Below are positions 57,234 through 64,000 of a stretch of DNA of 64,000 bases, one piece after another. This DNA comes from Curtobacterium sp. MCBD17_013 (GTDB taxonomy: Bacteria; Actinomycetota; Actinomycetes; Actinomycetales; Microbacteriaceae). Position numbers and translations under genes: made by a program. How positions within the stretch are numbered: the stretch's first letter is position 1; the number at the start of each line of letters is the position of its first letter. The stretch spans positions 1 through 64,000 of the forward strand of contig NZ_QKTU01000004.1 in assembly GCF_003234565.1 (NCBI RefSeq), in the 5' to 3' direction. Below the pieces are notes generated by a model, which saw only the letters and a program-made list of their open reading frames with translations, was not told the DNA's origin and did no database searches.

Positions 57234-58847
57234 GTGGCGTCACACCCGATCGGAACCGGCTCCGGCCAGTTCGAAACCGGCACCGAGACCCGGTCGATCA
57301 CCGCGAACGAGACGATCCTCGAGATGCGGTCCATCACCAAGGAGTTCCCCGGCGTCAAGGCCCTCTCCGAGGTCAGCCTGACCGTGCGCGCCGGCGAGAT
57401 CCACGCGATCTGCGGCGAGAACGGCGCGGGCAAGTCGACCCTGATGAAGGTCCTGTCCGGCGTGTACCCCTACGGGACCTACACCGGCGACATCGTCTAC
57501 GAAGGCGAGGAGGTCCGGTTCGCGAACATCAAGCAGTCCGAGCAGGCCGGCATCGTCATCATCCACCAGGAGCTCGCGCTCATCCCGGAGCTGTCGATCA
57601 CCGAGAACCTGTTCCTCGGCAGCGAGCCGAGCCGCTTCGGCGTCATCGACTGGACCGCGGCGCAGCTCCGCGCCGAGGAGCTCCTGGCCCGCGTCGGCCT
57701 CGACGACGACCCGGACACGCAGATCAAGAACCTCGGTGTCGGCAAGCAGCAGCTCGTCGAGATCGCCAAGGCGCTGCACAAGAACGTCAAGCTCCTCATC
57801 CTCGACGAGCCGACGGCGGCCCTGAACGAGAACGACTCGCAGCACCTGCTCGACCTCATCGTCGGCCTCAAGTCCCGCGGCGTCAGCTCGATCATCATCA
57901 GCCACAAGCTCAACGAGATCGAGCAGATCGCGGACAGCATCACGATCATCCGTGACGGCAAGTCCATCGAGACGCTCGACGTCCAGGCGGACGGCGTCAA
58001 CGAGGACCGCATCATCCGCGGGATGGTCGGCCGCTCGCTCGAGAGCCGGTTCCCGGACCGCACCCCGAAGATCGGCGACGTCTTCTTCGAGGTCCGCGAC
58101 TGGACGGTCCAGCACCCGGTCGACCCCACGCGCCTCGTCTGCAAGGGCTCGAACTTCCACGTGCGCCGCGGCGAGATCGTCGGCTTCGCAGGCCTCATGG
58201 GTGCGGGACGCACCGAGCTGGCGATGAGCATCTTCGGCCACTCGTACGGCACCTTCGTCGGCGGCCAGATCATCAAGGACGGCCGCGAGATCAAGGTCAA
58301 CAACGTCCAGCAGGCGATCGACAACGGCATCGGCTACGTGTCCGAGGACCGCAAGGCGCTCGGGCTCAACCTCCTCGACACGGTCAAGCGCTCGACCGTC
58401 GCGGCCGACCTCAAGAAGATCTCGAAGGGCGGCGTCGTCGACTCCCTCGAGGAGTACGACGTCGCCGAGAAGTACCGCAAGATGCTCCGCACCAAGGTGC
58501 CCACGGTCGAGGAGGGCGTCGGCAAGCTCTCCGGTGGGAACCAGCAGAAGGTCGTCCTGTCGAAGTGGATGTTCACCGACCCCGACCTGCTCATCCTCGA
58601 CGAGCCCACCCGCGGCATCGACGTCGGCGCGAAGTTCGAGATCTACGGGATCATCCAGCAGCTCGCGGCCGAGGGGAAGGGCATCATCCTCATCTCCTCG
58701 GAGCTCCCGGAGCTCCTCGGCCTCTCGGACCGCATCTACACGATCTTCGAGGGTGCGATCACCAACGACCTCCCCGCCGGTGAGGCGGACCCCGAAACCC
58801 TCATGCGAAGCATGACCTCCGCGCGGAAGGGCGCACTCACGAAATGA
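57234..58847 (+). CDS. mmsA: Multiple-monosaccharide ABC transporter ATP-binding protein
   Basis: This 537-residue tandem ATPase of the sugar (CUT2) group has the first domain Walker [14 protein letters not shown], signature [15 protein letters not shown] and Walker [14 protein letters not shown]. The second domain has the degenerate P-loop [15 protein letters not shown], signature [14 protein letters not shown] and Walker [15 protein letters not shown], as usual in MglA/XylG/GguA proteins. It powers the permease encoded next. The start is GTG 57234, seven bases after AAGGAG; N-terminal residues 1-25 are an extra Gly/Thr-rich stretch. It is the first gene of a three-gene operon. Confidence 0.92.
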   Translation: MASHPIGTGSGQFETGTETRSITANETILEMRSITKEFPGVKALSEVSLTVRAGEIHAICGENGAGKSTLMKVLSGVYPYGTYTGDIVYEGEEVRFANIKQSEQAGIVIIHQELALIPELSITENLFLGSEPSRFGVIDWTAAQLRAEELLARVGLDDDPDTQIKNLGVGKQQLVEIAKALHKNVKLLILDEPTAALNENDSQHLLDLIVGLKSRGVSSIIISHKLNEIEQIADSITIIRDGKSIETLDVQADGVNEDRIIRGMVGRSLESRFPDRTPKIGDVFFEVRDWTVQHPVDPTRLVCKGSNFHVRRGEIVGFAGLMGAGRTELAMSIFGHSYGTFVGGQIIKDGREIKVNNVQQAIDNGIGYVSEDRKALGLNLLDTVKRSTVAADLKKISKGGVVDSLEEYDVAEKYRKMLRTKVPTVEEGVGKLSGGNQQKVVLSKWMFTDPDLLILDEPTRGIDVGAKFEIYGIIQQLAAEGKGIILISSELPELLGLSDRIYTIFEGAITNDLPAGEADPETLMRSMTSARKGALTK

Positions 58848-60136
58848 ACAACCTCAGACTGCTCTTCGGCAAGGGCAACAGCGTCGGCCAGTACGGCATG
58901 ATCATCGCGCTCGTCGCGATCGTGATCATCTTCGAGATCGCCACCGGCGGCCTGACGCTGGACCCGACGAACATCATCAACGTCTTCCTCCAGTACTCGT
59001 ACATCCTGATCCTGGCGCTCGGCATGGTCATGGTGATCATCGCCGGTCACATCGACCTGTCCGTCGGGTCGGTCGCGGCGTTCGTCGGCATCATCGTGGC
59101 GCAGTCCATGGCGGTCTGGCACTTCCCGTGGTGGCTCGCGATCATCCTCGGTCTCGCCGTGGGTGCGGCGGTCGGCGCGTGGCAGGGCTTCTGGGTCGCG
59201 TTCGTCCGCGTCCCGGCGTTCATCGTGACGCTCGCCGGTCAGCTGATCTTCCGTGGCGCGAACCAGATCATCGGCAACTCGACGTCGGTCCCCGTGCCGA
59301 ACGACTTCCAGACCATCGGCGCCGGCTTCATCCCGGACTTCGGCCCGGACTTCGGCTTCAGCAACGGCACCCTGATCCTCGGCATCGTGACCGCGCTCGC
59401 GCTCATCTACATGGAGGTCCGCGGTCGCCAGCGTCGAAAGAAGATGCAGGCCGAGGTCCCCCCGGTGTGGGTGTCGTTCGTCCGGACCGGCGTGCTCGTG
59501 GCCGTGACCCTGTTCGCGACCTACCTGTTCGCGTCCGGCAACGTCGGCACCTCGGTCCCGGTCGTCGCGATCATCCTCGGCGTGCTGGTCATCATCTACG
59601 GCTTCGTGACCCGCAACACGATCTTCGGTCGTCAGGTCTACGCCGTCGGTGGCAACGCGAACGCCGCGGTCCTGTCCGGCGTGAGCGCCCGCAAGGTGAA
59701 CTTCTTCGTCATGGCGAACATGTCGCTCCTCGCGGCCGTCGCCGGCATGGTGTTCACCGCCTACTCGAACGCCTCGGGCCCGAACGACGGCACCGGCTGG
59801 GAGCTCGACGCCATCGCCGCCGTGTTCGTCGGTGGTGCCGCGGTCTCCGGTGGTATCGGTACCGTCTCCGGCTCCATCGTCGGTGGTCTGGTCATGGCCC
59901 TCCTGACGAACGGCCTGTCGCTGCTCGGCATCGAGTCCAACATGACGCAGATCATCCGCGGTCTCGTGCTCCTGGTGGCCGTCGCCTTCGACGTCTACTC
60001 GAAGTCGCAGGGCCGTCCGTCGCTCATCGGCGGCATGATGCGCCAGTTCCGGCGGCAGGAGACCCAGGAGACGACCATCGCGGACCAGCAGCCGCAGTCG
60101 ATCCAGGACCAGCCGGACAAGGTCCTCTCCCACTGA
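58844..60136 (+). CDS. mmsB: Multiple-monosaccharide ABC transporter permease
   Basis: This 430-residue CUT2 permease (GguB/XylH-like) has about ten membrane helices. The family block [24 protein letters not shown] lies in the first third and [45 protein letters not shown] toward the C-terminus, followed by [27 protein letters not shown] central cytoplasmic insert (about 185-205, [15 protein letters not shown]) is a feature of this subfamily. The ATG overlaps the ATPase TGA (58844-58847). It forms the channel for monosaccharides such as xylose, arabinose, glucose or galactose. Confidence 0.92.
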   Translation: MNNLRLLFGKGNSVGQYGMIIALVAIVIIFEIATGGLTLDPTNIINVFLQYSYILILALGMVMVIIAGHIDLSVGSVAAFVGIIVAQSMAVWHFPWWLAIILGLAVGAAVGAWQGFWVAFVRVPAFIVTLAGQLIFRGANQIIGNSTSVPVPNDFQTIGAGFIPDFGPDFGFSNGTLILGIVTALALIYMEVRGRQRRKKMQAEVPPVWVSFVRTGVLVAVTLFATYLFASGNVGTSVPVVAIILGVLVIIYGFVTRNTIFGRQVYAVGGNANAAVLSGVSARKVNFFVMANMSLLAAVAGMVFTAYSNASGPNDGTGWELDAIAAVFVGGAAVSGGIGTVSGSIVGGLVMALLTNGLSLLGIESNMTQIIRGLVLLVAVAFDVYSKSQGRPSLIGGMMRQFRRQETQETTIADQQPQSIQDQPDKVLSH

Positions 60137-60157
60137 CCCCATCCATCCCCTGAACCC

Positions 60158-60242
60158 GCCGGCGGCGCTCACCACCGCCGCCGGCACCCGACGACGGCCT
60201 CCGCCGTCGACACGACCCGGGAGGGTCGGCACCGTCCCTCCC
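60158..60242 (+). terminator. Two intercistronic hairpins before the binding-protein gene
   Basis: A 10-bp stem GCCGGCGGCG (60158-60167 with 60176-60185) and a 7-bp stem GGGAGGG (60219-60225 with 60236-60242) lie between the permease and the binding protein genes. Such structures often raise binding-protein output by protecting its message or by partial termination. Confidence 0.6.
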
Positions 60243-60269
60243 CTACCTCAACGAAGAGAAAGCAATCAC

Positions 60270-61367
60270 ATGCGCAAGAAGTTCATGATCGGTGCGAGCG
60301 TCGTGCTCGTCGCCGGTCTCGCCCTCACCGGTTGCTCGGCCCGCGGTGGCTCGAGCGCGAGCGGTGCGGACATCAAGAAGGGCGACACCATCGGCGTCGC
60401 GCTCCCCGCCAAGACGTCGCAGAACTGGGTGCTCGCGGGCGCCGCCTTCAAGAAGGCGATCGTGGCCGCCGGCTTCAAGGCCGACATCCAGTACGCCGCC
60501 GCCACGAACACCGTGTCCGACCAGCAGAGCCAGGTCTCCGGCATGGTCACCAAGGGCGACAAGGCGATCATCATCGGCGCGCAGGACGGCTCGCAGCTCG
60601 GCTCGCAGGTCAAGGCCGCCAAGACCTCCGGCGCGACCGTCATCGCGTGGGACCGCAACCTGCTCAACACGAAGAACGTCGACTACTACGTCGCGTTCAA
60701 CAACTACAAGGTCGGTCAGCTGCAGGCGCACGCCCTGCTCGACGGCCTGAAGAAGAGCAAGGGCAACGGCCCGTACAACGTCGAGATCTTCGCCGGTGCG
60801 TCCACCGACGCCAACGCGACGGTGTTCTACAACGGTGCGATGAGCGTCCTCACCCCGAAGATCAAGGACGGCACGCTCAAGGTCGTGTCGGGTCAGACCA
60901 AGTTCCAGAACGTCGAGACGGACGGCTGGCTCGCCCAGAACGCCCAGTCGCGCATGACGAACCTGATCACGCACTACTACTCGGGCGGCACCAAGCTCGA
61001 CGGCGTCCTGTCGCCGAACGACACCCTGGGCCGCGCGATCCTGACGGCCACCAAGGCCGCCGGTATGCCGAACCCGATCGTCACGGGCCAGGACTCGGAG
61101 ACCGCGTCGATCCCGCTCATCATGAACGGCACGCAGTACTCGACGATCTACAAGGACACGACGCTCGAGGCCAACACGGCCGTCGACCTGGTCAAGACCC
61201 TCAGCCAGGGCAAGAAGCCCAAGACGGTCCTCGACAAGGCCAACAACAACAACGGCGTCAAGACGGTGCCCGCGATCGAGCTCACCCCGGTCCTCGTGAC
61301 CAAGGAGAACGCGGTCCAGGCGTACAAGAACAACCCGACGCTCGAGCAGCTCGCCAAGCAGGGCTGA
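60270..61367 (+). CDS. Sugar ABC transporter substrate-binding lipoprotein
   Basis: This 365-residue ChvE/XylF-like periplasmic-binding-fold lipoprotein has a signal sequence with lipobox ALTGC (Cys22), then a two-lobe type I binding fold: IGVALPAKTSQNWVLAGAAF, IIIGAQDGSQLGSQVKAAKTSG, VIAWDRNLLNTKNVDYYVAFNNYKVG, GVLSPNDTLGRAI, IVTGQDSETASI. It is the capture component of the importer encoded upstream. Weak ribosome site AGAGAAAG lies before ATG 60270. A strong terminator follows 25 bases after the stop. The ligand is probably a pentose or hexose; it cannot be fixed from sequence. Confidence 0.92.
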   Translation: MRKKFMIGASVVLVAGLALTGCSARGGSSASGADIKKGDTIGVALPAKTSQNWVLAGAAFKKAIVAAGFKADIQYAAATNTVSDQQSQVSGMVTKGDKAIIIGAQDGSQLGSQVKAAKTSGATVIAWDRNLLNTKNVDYYVAFNNYKVGQLQAHALLDGLKKSKGNGPYNVEIFAGASTDANATVFYNGAMSVLTPKIKDGTLKVVSGQTKFQNVETDGWLAQNAQSRMTNLITHYYSGGTKLDGVLSPNDTLGRAILTATKAAGMPNPIVTGQDSETASIPLIMNGTQYSTIYKDTTLEANTAVDLVKTLSQGKKPKTVLDKANNNNGVKTVPAIELTPVLVTKENAVQAYKNNPTLEQLAKQG

Positions 61368-61391
61368 CCCGCCGCGTCACCGATGCACACA

Positions 61392-61426
61392 GGACCCCGT
61401 CCGCGACCCAGTCGCGGGCGGGGTCC
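61392..61426 (+). terminator. Rho-independent-like terminator of the sugar importer operon
   Basis: A 16-bp stem (61392-61407 with 61411-61426, one G-U pair) has a three-base CCA loop, followed by TCGTCGTT. It is the most classical terminator in the window, although the T-rich tail is short. Confidence 0.85.
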
Positions 61427-61512
61427 TCGTCGTTCCGGGCCGGGATGGGCCTCCCGGCGGTGGGCACGACCCGCGCGTCTGCGGGAGCGGCGGGGGGCGA
61501 GGAGCCGGCGCG

Positions 61513-62100
61513 CTACCGCTCCCCCGACACGTCCGTCCGGTGGAAGTTGAGCGCCGAGCGGGACGCCGTCGGACCCCGCTGCCCCTGGTACCGCGACTGG
61601 TACTCGGCCGAGCCGTAGGGCTTCTCCGCCGGGCTGGAGAGCTGGAAGAAGCAGAGCTGCCCGATCTTCATCCCCGGCCACAGCATGATCGGCAGCGTCG
61701 CGACGTTGCTCAGCTCGAGCGTGACGTGCCCGGAGAACCCGGGATCGATGAACCCCGCGGTCGAGTGCGTCAGCAGCCCGAGGCGTCCGAGCGAGCTCTT
61801 CCCCTCGAGTCGCGCCGCGATGTCGTCGGGCAGCGTCACGACCTCGAACGTCGACCCGAGCACGAACTCGCCCGGGTGCAGGACGAAGGGGTCGTCCCCG
61901 GTGGTCTCGACGAGCCGCGTCAGGTCGGGCTGGTCGACCGACGGGTCGATGTGCGGGTACTTGTGGTTGTCGAAGAGCCGGAAGAACTTGTCGAGCCGGA
62001 CGTCGATGCTCGAGGGCTGCACGAGCGACGGGTCGTACGGGTCGAGGCCGATCCGTCCGGCGTCGAGCTGAGCGGTGATGTCGCGGTCGGAGAGCAGCAC
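61513..62100 (-). CDS. dcd: dCTP deaminase
   Basis: This 195-residue trimeric enzyme of the dCTP deaminase/dUTPase fold provides dUTP or, in the actinobacterial bifunctional form, dUMP for thymidylate synthesis. The conserved core [35 protein letters not shown] contains the catalytic Glu and nucleotide-binding residues; [12 protein letters not shown] is the N-terminal family block and [19 protein letters not shown] the C-terminal lid. The start is GTG 62100, with TACGAT (62107-62112) six bases upstream and no Shine-Dalgarno sequence, so it is likely leaderless. The frame extends open to 62271, without support. Confidence 0.95.
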   Translation of the reverse strand: MLLSDRDITAQLDAGRIGLDPYDPSLVQPSSIDVRLDKFFRLFDNHKYPHIDPSVDQPDLTRLVETTGDDPFVLHPGEFVLGSTFEVVTLPDDIAARLEGKSSLGRLGLLTHSTAGFIDPGFSGHVTLELSNVATLPIMLWPGMKIGQLCFFQLSSPAEKPYGSAEYQSRYQGQRGPTASRSALNFHRTDVSGER

Positions 62101-62303
62101 GGGTCGATCGTATTGCGCGCGGTCCGGACGGTGCCAGCCGCCTCCGCCCGCGACCGTCGTGCACTGAGTGGGGCCGCAGCGCCCGGCCTGTGGAGACTCA
62201 GCGGGCGTGTCGGGAGGCGGACGTACGATTGACCGTCCGCGCACCCCGGCCCTCCCGGCCCCGCCGCGCATCCGCTGATGAGAACAGGCCGTCGAGACCA
62301 GGC

Positions 62304-64000
62304 ATGACCGTCACCTCCTCCCCCGCCGAGGGCGCCCCCACCACTGCCGACGACCGCGTCGACCCCTCGCGCAGCGCTGGTTCCGACACCGACGGCGCAC
62401 TGCCGGGAGGCCCAGCACCGGACACCGAGCCCGCTCCGGCCCGCGCGTCCACCGTCGCGACGGTCCTCGCCATCGCGGTGCCGCTCGCGGTGGCCTGTGC
62501 GGTGGGGTCGATGGCGTTCACGGGGGCGCTGACGGGCGACCGGTCACTGGTCGACGCCGGGAACTTCGTCGCCGTCAGCCTGCCGATCGCCCGCGCCGTG
62601 CACGACGGCATGGCCGCGCTCACCGTCGGGCTGCTCATCGTCGCCGCGTTCGCGCTGCCGGCCCAGCGCAAGGACCCGAAGCAGATGTCGCGGATCCAGC
62701 ACCGCGCCGCACGGTGGGCCGCCGTGTCGGGGTCCGTCTGGTTCCTCGCCGCGGTCGTCGGGGTGCTCCTCACGGCCGCGACCACCCTCAGCGTGCCGTT
62801 GACGAGCCCCGTGTACGCGCGGAACTTCCTGGTGTTCGCGTTCCAGGTCGAGATCGGCGAGTCCCTCGTGGTCTCGGCGGCGGCAGTCCTCATCGCCACG
62901 GCGATCGCCGCGTTCGCCACCCGCGTCACGACGCTCGCCGTCGCCACGTGCTTCGCGCTGTTCGCCTTGCTGCCGCTCGCGCTCTCCGGGCACTCGGCGG
63001 GGTCGTTGCAGCACGCGAACGCGGTCAACTCGCTCGCGATCCACCTGGTCGGCGTGTGCGTCTGGGTCGGCGGTCTGGTCGCGGTGGTGCTCCTGCGCAC
63101 GGGCACGAAGGGCGCGACGGGCCGGGTCGTCGCCCGCTACTCGACGCTCGCGGGCTGGTGCTTCGGTGCCGTCGCGTTCTCGGGGATCATCAACGCGTCG
63201 CTCCGGATCACCGGCCCCGGCGACCTCGTGACCACGCCCTACGGCTGGCTCATCACGATCAAGGCGACGATCCTCGTCCTGCTCGGGATCGCGGGCGTGG
63301 TGCAGCGTCGCCGACTGGTGCCGGGCCTCCTGCGGGACCCGTCCGACCGGCGCCTGTTCGTGCGGTTCGCCCTGGCCGAGATCGTGTTCATGGCGATCGC
63401 CATGGGCGTCTCGGTCGGTCTGTCGCGGAGCCAGCCGCCGGTGCCGCAGACGCCGGTCGTGGGCGACGACGCCCGCAGCGGCCTGATCGGGTTTCCGTAC
63501 CCGCCCGCACAGACCCTGCACACGTTCCTGACCCAGTGGCAGATCGACTGGGCGTGGCTCGCCGTCGCGGTGACGATGGCCGTCTGGTACCTGCTCGCGG
63601 TCCGCAAGCTCCGTCGCCGCGGCGACAAGTGGCCCGTCCACCGGACGGTGGCGTGGCTGCTCGGATGCGTCCTGTTCGTCTGGTTCACGAGCGGTGGGCC
63701 CGCGGTCTACGGGATGATCCACTTCTCGAGCCACATGATCCAGCACATGGGTCTCATGATGTTCGTGCCGCTGCCGCTCGTGCTCGGCGGCCCCGTGCTC
63801 CTGGCGCTGCGGACCCTGCCCGTGCGGAACGACGGCAGCCGGGGCTCGCGCGAGTGGCTCATGCTGTTCGTGCATTCCCGCTACATGCACTTCCTCGGGC
63901 AGCCCGCCGTGGCGGGGACCCTCTTCGCGGGCTCGCTCATCGTCTTCTACTTCACGCCCGCGTTCCAGTACGCCATGCAGTCCCACGAGTGGCACGTCGT
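62304..64000 (+). CDS. CopD/CtaG-fusion membrane protein (partial, runs off the window)
   Basis: This is an open frame from ATG 62304 to the window edge (565 codons shown, no stop). After a Pro/Ala/Asp-rich tail of about 45 residues come nine or so membrane helices of a CopD domain ([40 protein letters not shown] is the diagnostic part with copper-binding His). From about residue 400 begins a CtaG-like domain ([18 protein letters not shown], then [33 protein letters not shown]). Such fusions occur in Actinobacteria and are thought to handle copper import or cytochrome c oxidase assembly. It is divergent from dcd. Confidence 0.88.
   Translation, partial: MTVTSSPAEGAPTTADDRVDPSRSAGSDTDGALPGGPAPDTEPAPARASTVATVLAIAVPLAVACAVGSMAFTGALTGDRSLVDAGNFVAVSLPIARAVHDGMAALTVGLLIVAAFALPAQRKDPKQMSRIQHRAARWAAVSGSVWFLAAVVGVLLTAATTLSVPLTSPVYARNFLVFAFQVEIGESLVVSAAAVLIATAIAAFATRVTTLAVATCFALFALLPLALSGHSAGSLQHANAVNSLAIHLVGVCVWVGGLVAVVLLRTGTKGATGRVVARYSTLAGWCFGAVAFSGIINASLRITGPGDLVTTPYGWLITIKATILVLLGIAGVVQRRRLVPGLLRDPSDRRLFVRFALAEIVFMAIAMGVSVGLSRSQPPVPQTPVVGDDARSGLIGFPYPPAQTLHTFLTQWQIDWAWLAVAVTMAVWYLLAVRKLRRRGDKWPVHRTVAWLLGCVLFVWFTSGGPAVYGMIHFSSHMIQHMGLMMFVPLPLVLGGPVLLALRTLPVRNDGSRGSREWLMLFVHSRYMHFLGQPAVAGTLFAGSLIVFYFTPAFQYAMQSHEWHV

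Overview
The window is GC-rich (roughly 70% by eye), gene-dense chromosomal DNA of an actinobacterium. It holds a C50-carotenoid cluster with a two-subunit lycopene cyclase and a lycopene elongase, a dnaK-grpE-dnaJ-hspR operon with HAIR operators, an Rv2629-type ribosome-binding factor and actinobacterial DUF families (DUF3151, DUF3140, DUF2945, DUF6286). Together these point to Microbacteriaceae; a Curtobacterium-like organism is my best guess, from gene content only. I see no rRNA or tRNA gene, insertion sequence, prophage or CRISPR array. I count 65 protein-coding genes, one cut by the right edge.

Layout. 1-2569 (minus): five-gene envelope operon with two Asp23/Gls24-like proteins, a DUF2273-like peptide and two membrane anchors, every junction a 4-base overlap. 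2732-10816: mostly single genes (xthA, AEC permease, nitroreductase, P-loop kinase, HAD phosphatase, trpF, Ser/Thr kinase, DUF2945, DedA, DUF2231). 10965-17216 (minus): response regulator, histidine kinase, two paralogous lipoproteins and a MacAB-like export system in one overlapping operon. 17399-25395 (minus): N-domain-less ClpB, MFS pump, SDR, TatA-like protein, beta-mannosidase. 25643-28268 (plus): small conserved protein, aldo/keto reductase, DUF559-type nuclease-like protein. 28389-33667 (minus): rRNA methyltransferase and the heat-shock operon. 33834-38997: ABC-2-type exporter, alpha/beta hydrolase, divergent GntR regulator and MFS transporter. 39105-40614 (minus): ribosome hibernation-factor homologue and a small acidic protein. 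40852-49755: beta-galactosidase, Yellow/MRJP-like protein, YihY/BrkB operon, metallo-beta-lactamase-fold hydrolase. 49877-55786: carotenoid operon with divergent idi. 55981-61367 (plus): LacI regulator and a multiple-sugar ABC importer sharing an operator. 61513-64000: dcd and a CopD/CtaG fusion.

How it works together. IPP isomerase feeds CrtE, CrtB and CrtI to make lycopene; CrtEb elongates it and CrtYe/CrtYf cyclise it, giving a decaprenoxanthin-type C50 pigment. HspR, encoded last in the dnaK operon, probably represses dnaK and clpB through operators that sit at the same distance from their -10 boxes. The LacI protein probably represses itself and the sugar importer.

Three general signals recur. 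Long operons are knitted by 4-base stop/start overlaps. Many promoter-proximal genes have a -10-like hexamer 6-7 bases before the start codon and no Shine-Dalgarno sequence, the pattern of leaderless mRNAs. At least three families of sequence-conserved inverted repeats sit between genes, often where terminators are expected. The least expected item is a 26-codon ORF wedged, by overlaps at both ends, between the two lycopene cyclase subunit genes.
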